Below, piece after piece: positions 63,950-64,000 of a DNA stretch of 64,000 nucleotides. Where the stretch lies: contig CM045746.1 in NCBI GenBank assembly GCA_024760905.1, positions 5,193,501 to 5,257,500 of the forward strand, read 5' to 3'. Source of the stretch: Plotosus lineatus. Taxonomy: Eukaryota > Chordata > Actinopteri > Siluriformes > Plotosidae. Position 1 is the first letter of the stretch; every line of letters starts with the position of its first letter. The notes under the pieces are model-generated. The model was not told the origin of the DNA. It ran no database searches and saw only the letters and a program-made list of their open reading frames with translations. A program made the translations under genes and the position numbers.

Positions 63950-64000
<51 letters not shown>
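63949..64000. repeat. (ATCT)n microsatellite, LINE 3' tail
   Basis: At least 13 tetranucleotide units, directly after AATAAAGCTGT and continuing to the window end; typical 3' tail of this LINE type. Confidence 0.95.

Larger units (their letters stand above)
61385..64000 (+). mobile_element. L2-like LINE with inverted endonuclease segment
   Basis: A 5' UTR with CCAAGATGGCG (61403), an inverted piece (61586-61965), a linker, RT (62150-63610), a short 3' UTR with AATAAA (about 63940) and an (ATCT)n tail reaching the window end. RT features (KFSDDSAIVG, TGAPQGTVLSPFLFNIYTSD) fit the L2/CR1 side of the Jockey superfamily. Most of the endonuclease is missing. The tail may continue beyond the window. 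Confidence 0.85.

Overview
The window looks like a teleost fish chromosome segment, probably subtelomeric, in which one partial host gene sits in a dense patchwork of old and young transposable elements. The fish assignment rests on the element mix: Rex3-like, RTE-like, Tx1-like and L2-like LINEs, a chromodomain Ty3/gypsy element, Tc1, hAT and pogo-like DNA transposons, a gamma-type endogenous retrovirus, tRNA-derived SINEs, many (TA)n and (CA)n arrays, and a vertebrate CLC chloride-channel gene. No bacterial-style genes, rRNA genes, functional tRNA genes or CRISPR arrays are seen.

Layout. 1-10090: a degenerate 28-bp satellite rich in CTAACC/TTAACC-like hexamers, carrying one tRNA-derived SINE, two hAT insertions with broken BED-finger transposases, and internal higher-order duplications. 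10090-14400: an unrecognised block with a 54-bp tandem repeat, a Rex3-like LINE split by a SINE, another SINE, and unique AT-rich DNA. 14400-19330: a SINE and a 5'-truncated Ty3/gypsy chromovirus with its 3' LTR. 19330-22430: SINE, Tc1-fragment and pogo-like elements. 22469-25795: six phase-consistent exons of a CLC-type chloride channel (clcn1-like) on the minus strand, with SINE-laden introns. 25800-32170: MITEs, a palindromic LTR-like element split by an RTE LINE with a 17-bp target duplication, and SINEs. 32165-43614: an endogenous retrovirus (gag, protease, RT, RNase H, integrase, env, 3' LTR), broken by a SINE in the nucleocapsid zinc knuckle and by a complete-looking LINE between pol and env. 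43619-45149: a Tc1 element. 45480-48510: a hAT remnant, a pogo-like copy and a 196-bp hairpin. 48770-59460: two RTE LINEs head to head and a Tx1-like LINE, itself interrupted by a hAT MITE, another RTE LINE and a locally templated 104-bp insertion, with one repeat unit on both outer sides. 59640-64000: a LINE/SINE chimera, a SINE, a pogo-like MITE and an L2-like LINE with an inverted endonuclease segment and an (ATCT)n tail.

How the parts work together. The RTE LINE and the common SINE (SINE-A) share the LINE 3' end and a 5'-UTR stretch, so the LINE is the likely source of the SINE's retrotransposition machinery. A second SINE version ends in a different tail with TGAA-type repeats. Almost all coding copies carry stops, frameshifts or lost catalytic residues. 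The chloride-channel exons are the only open, spliceable host coding sequence seen; their upstream exons (first CBS domain and membrane domain) are not in the window. Many boundaries are estimates made by eye.
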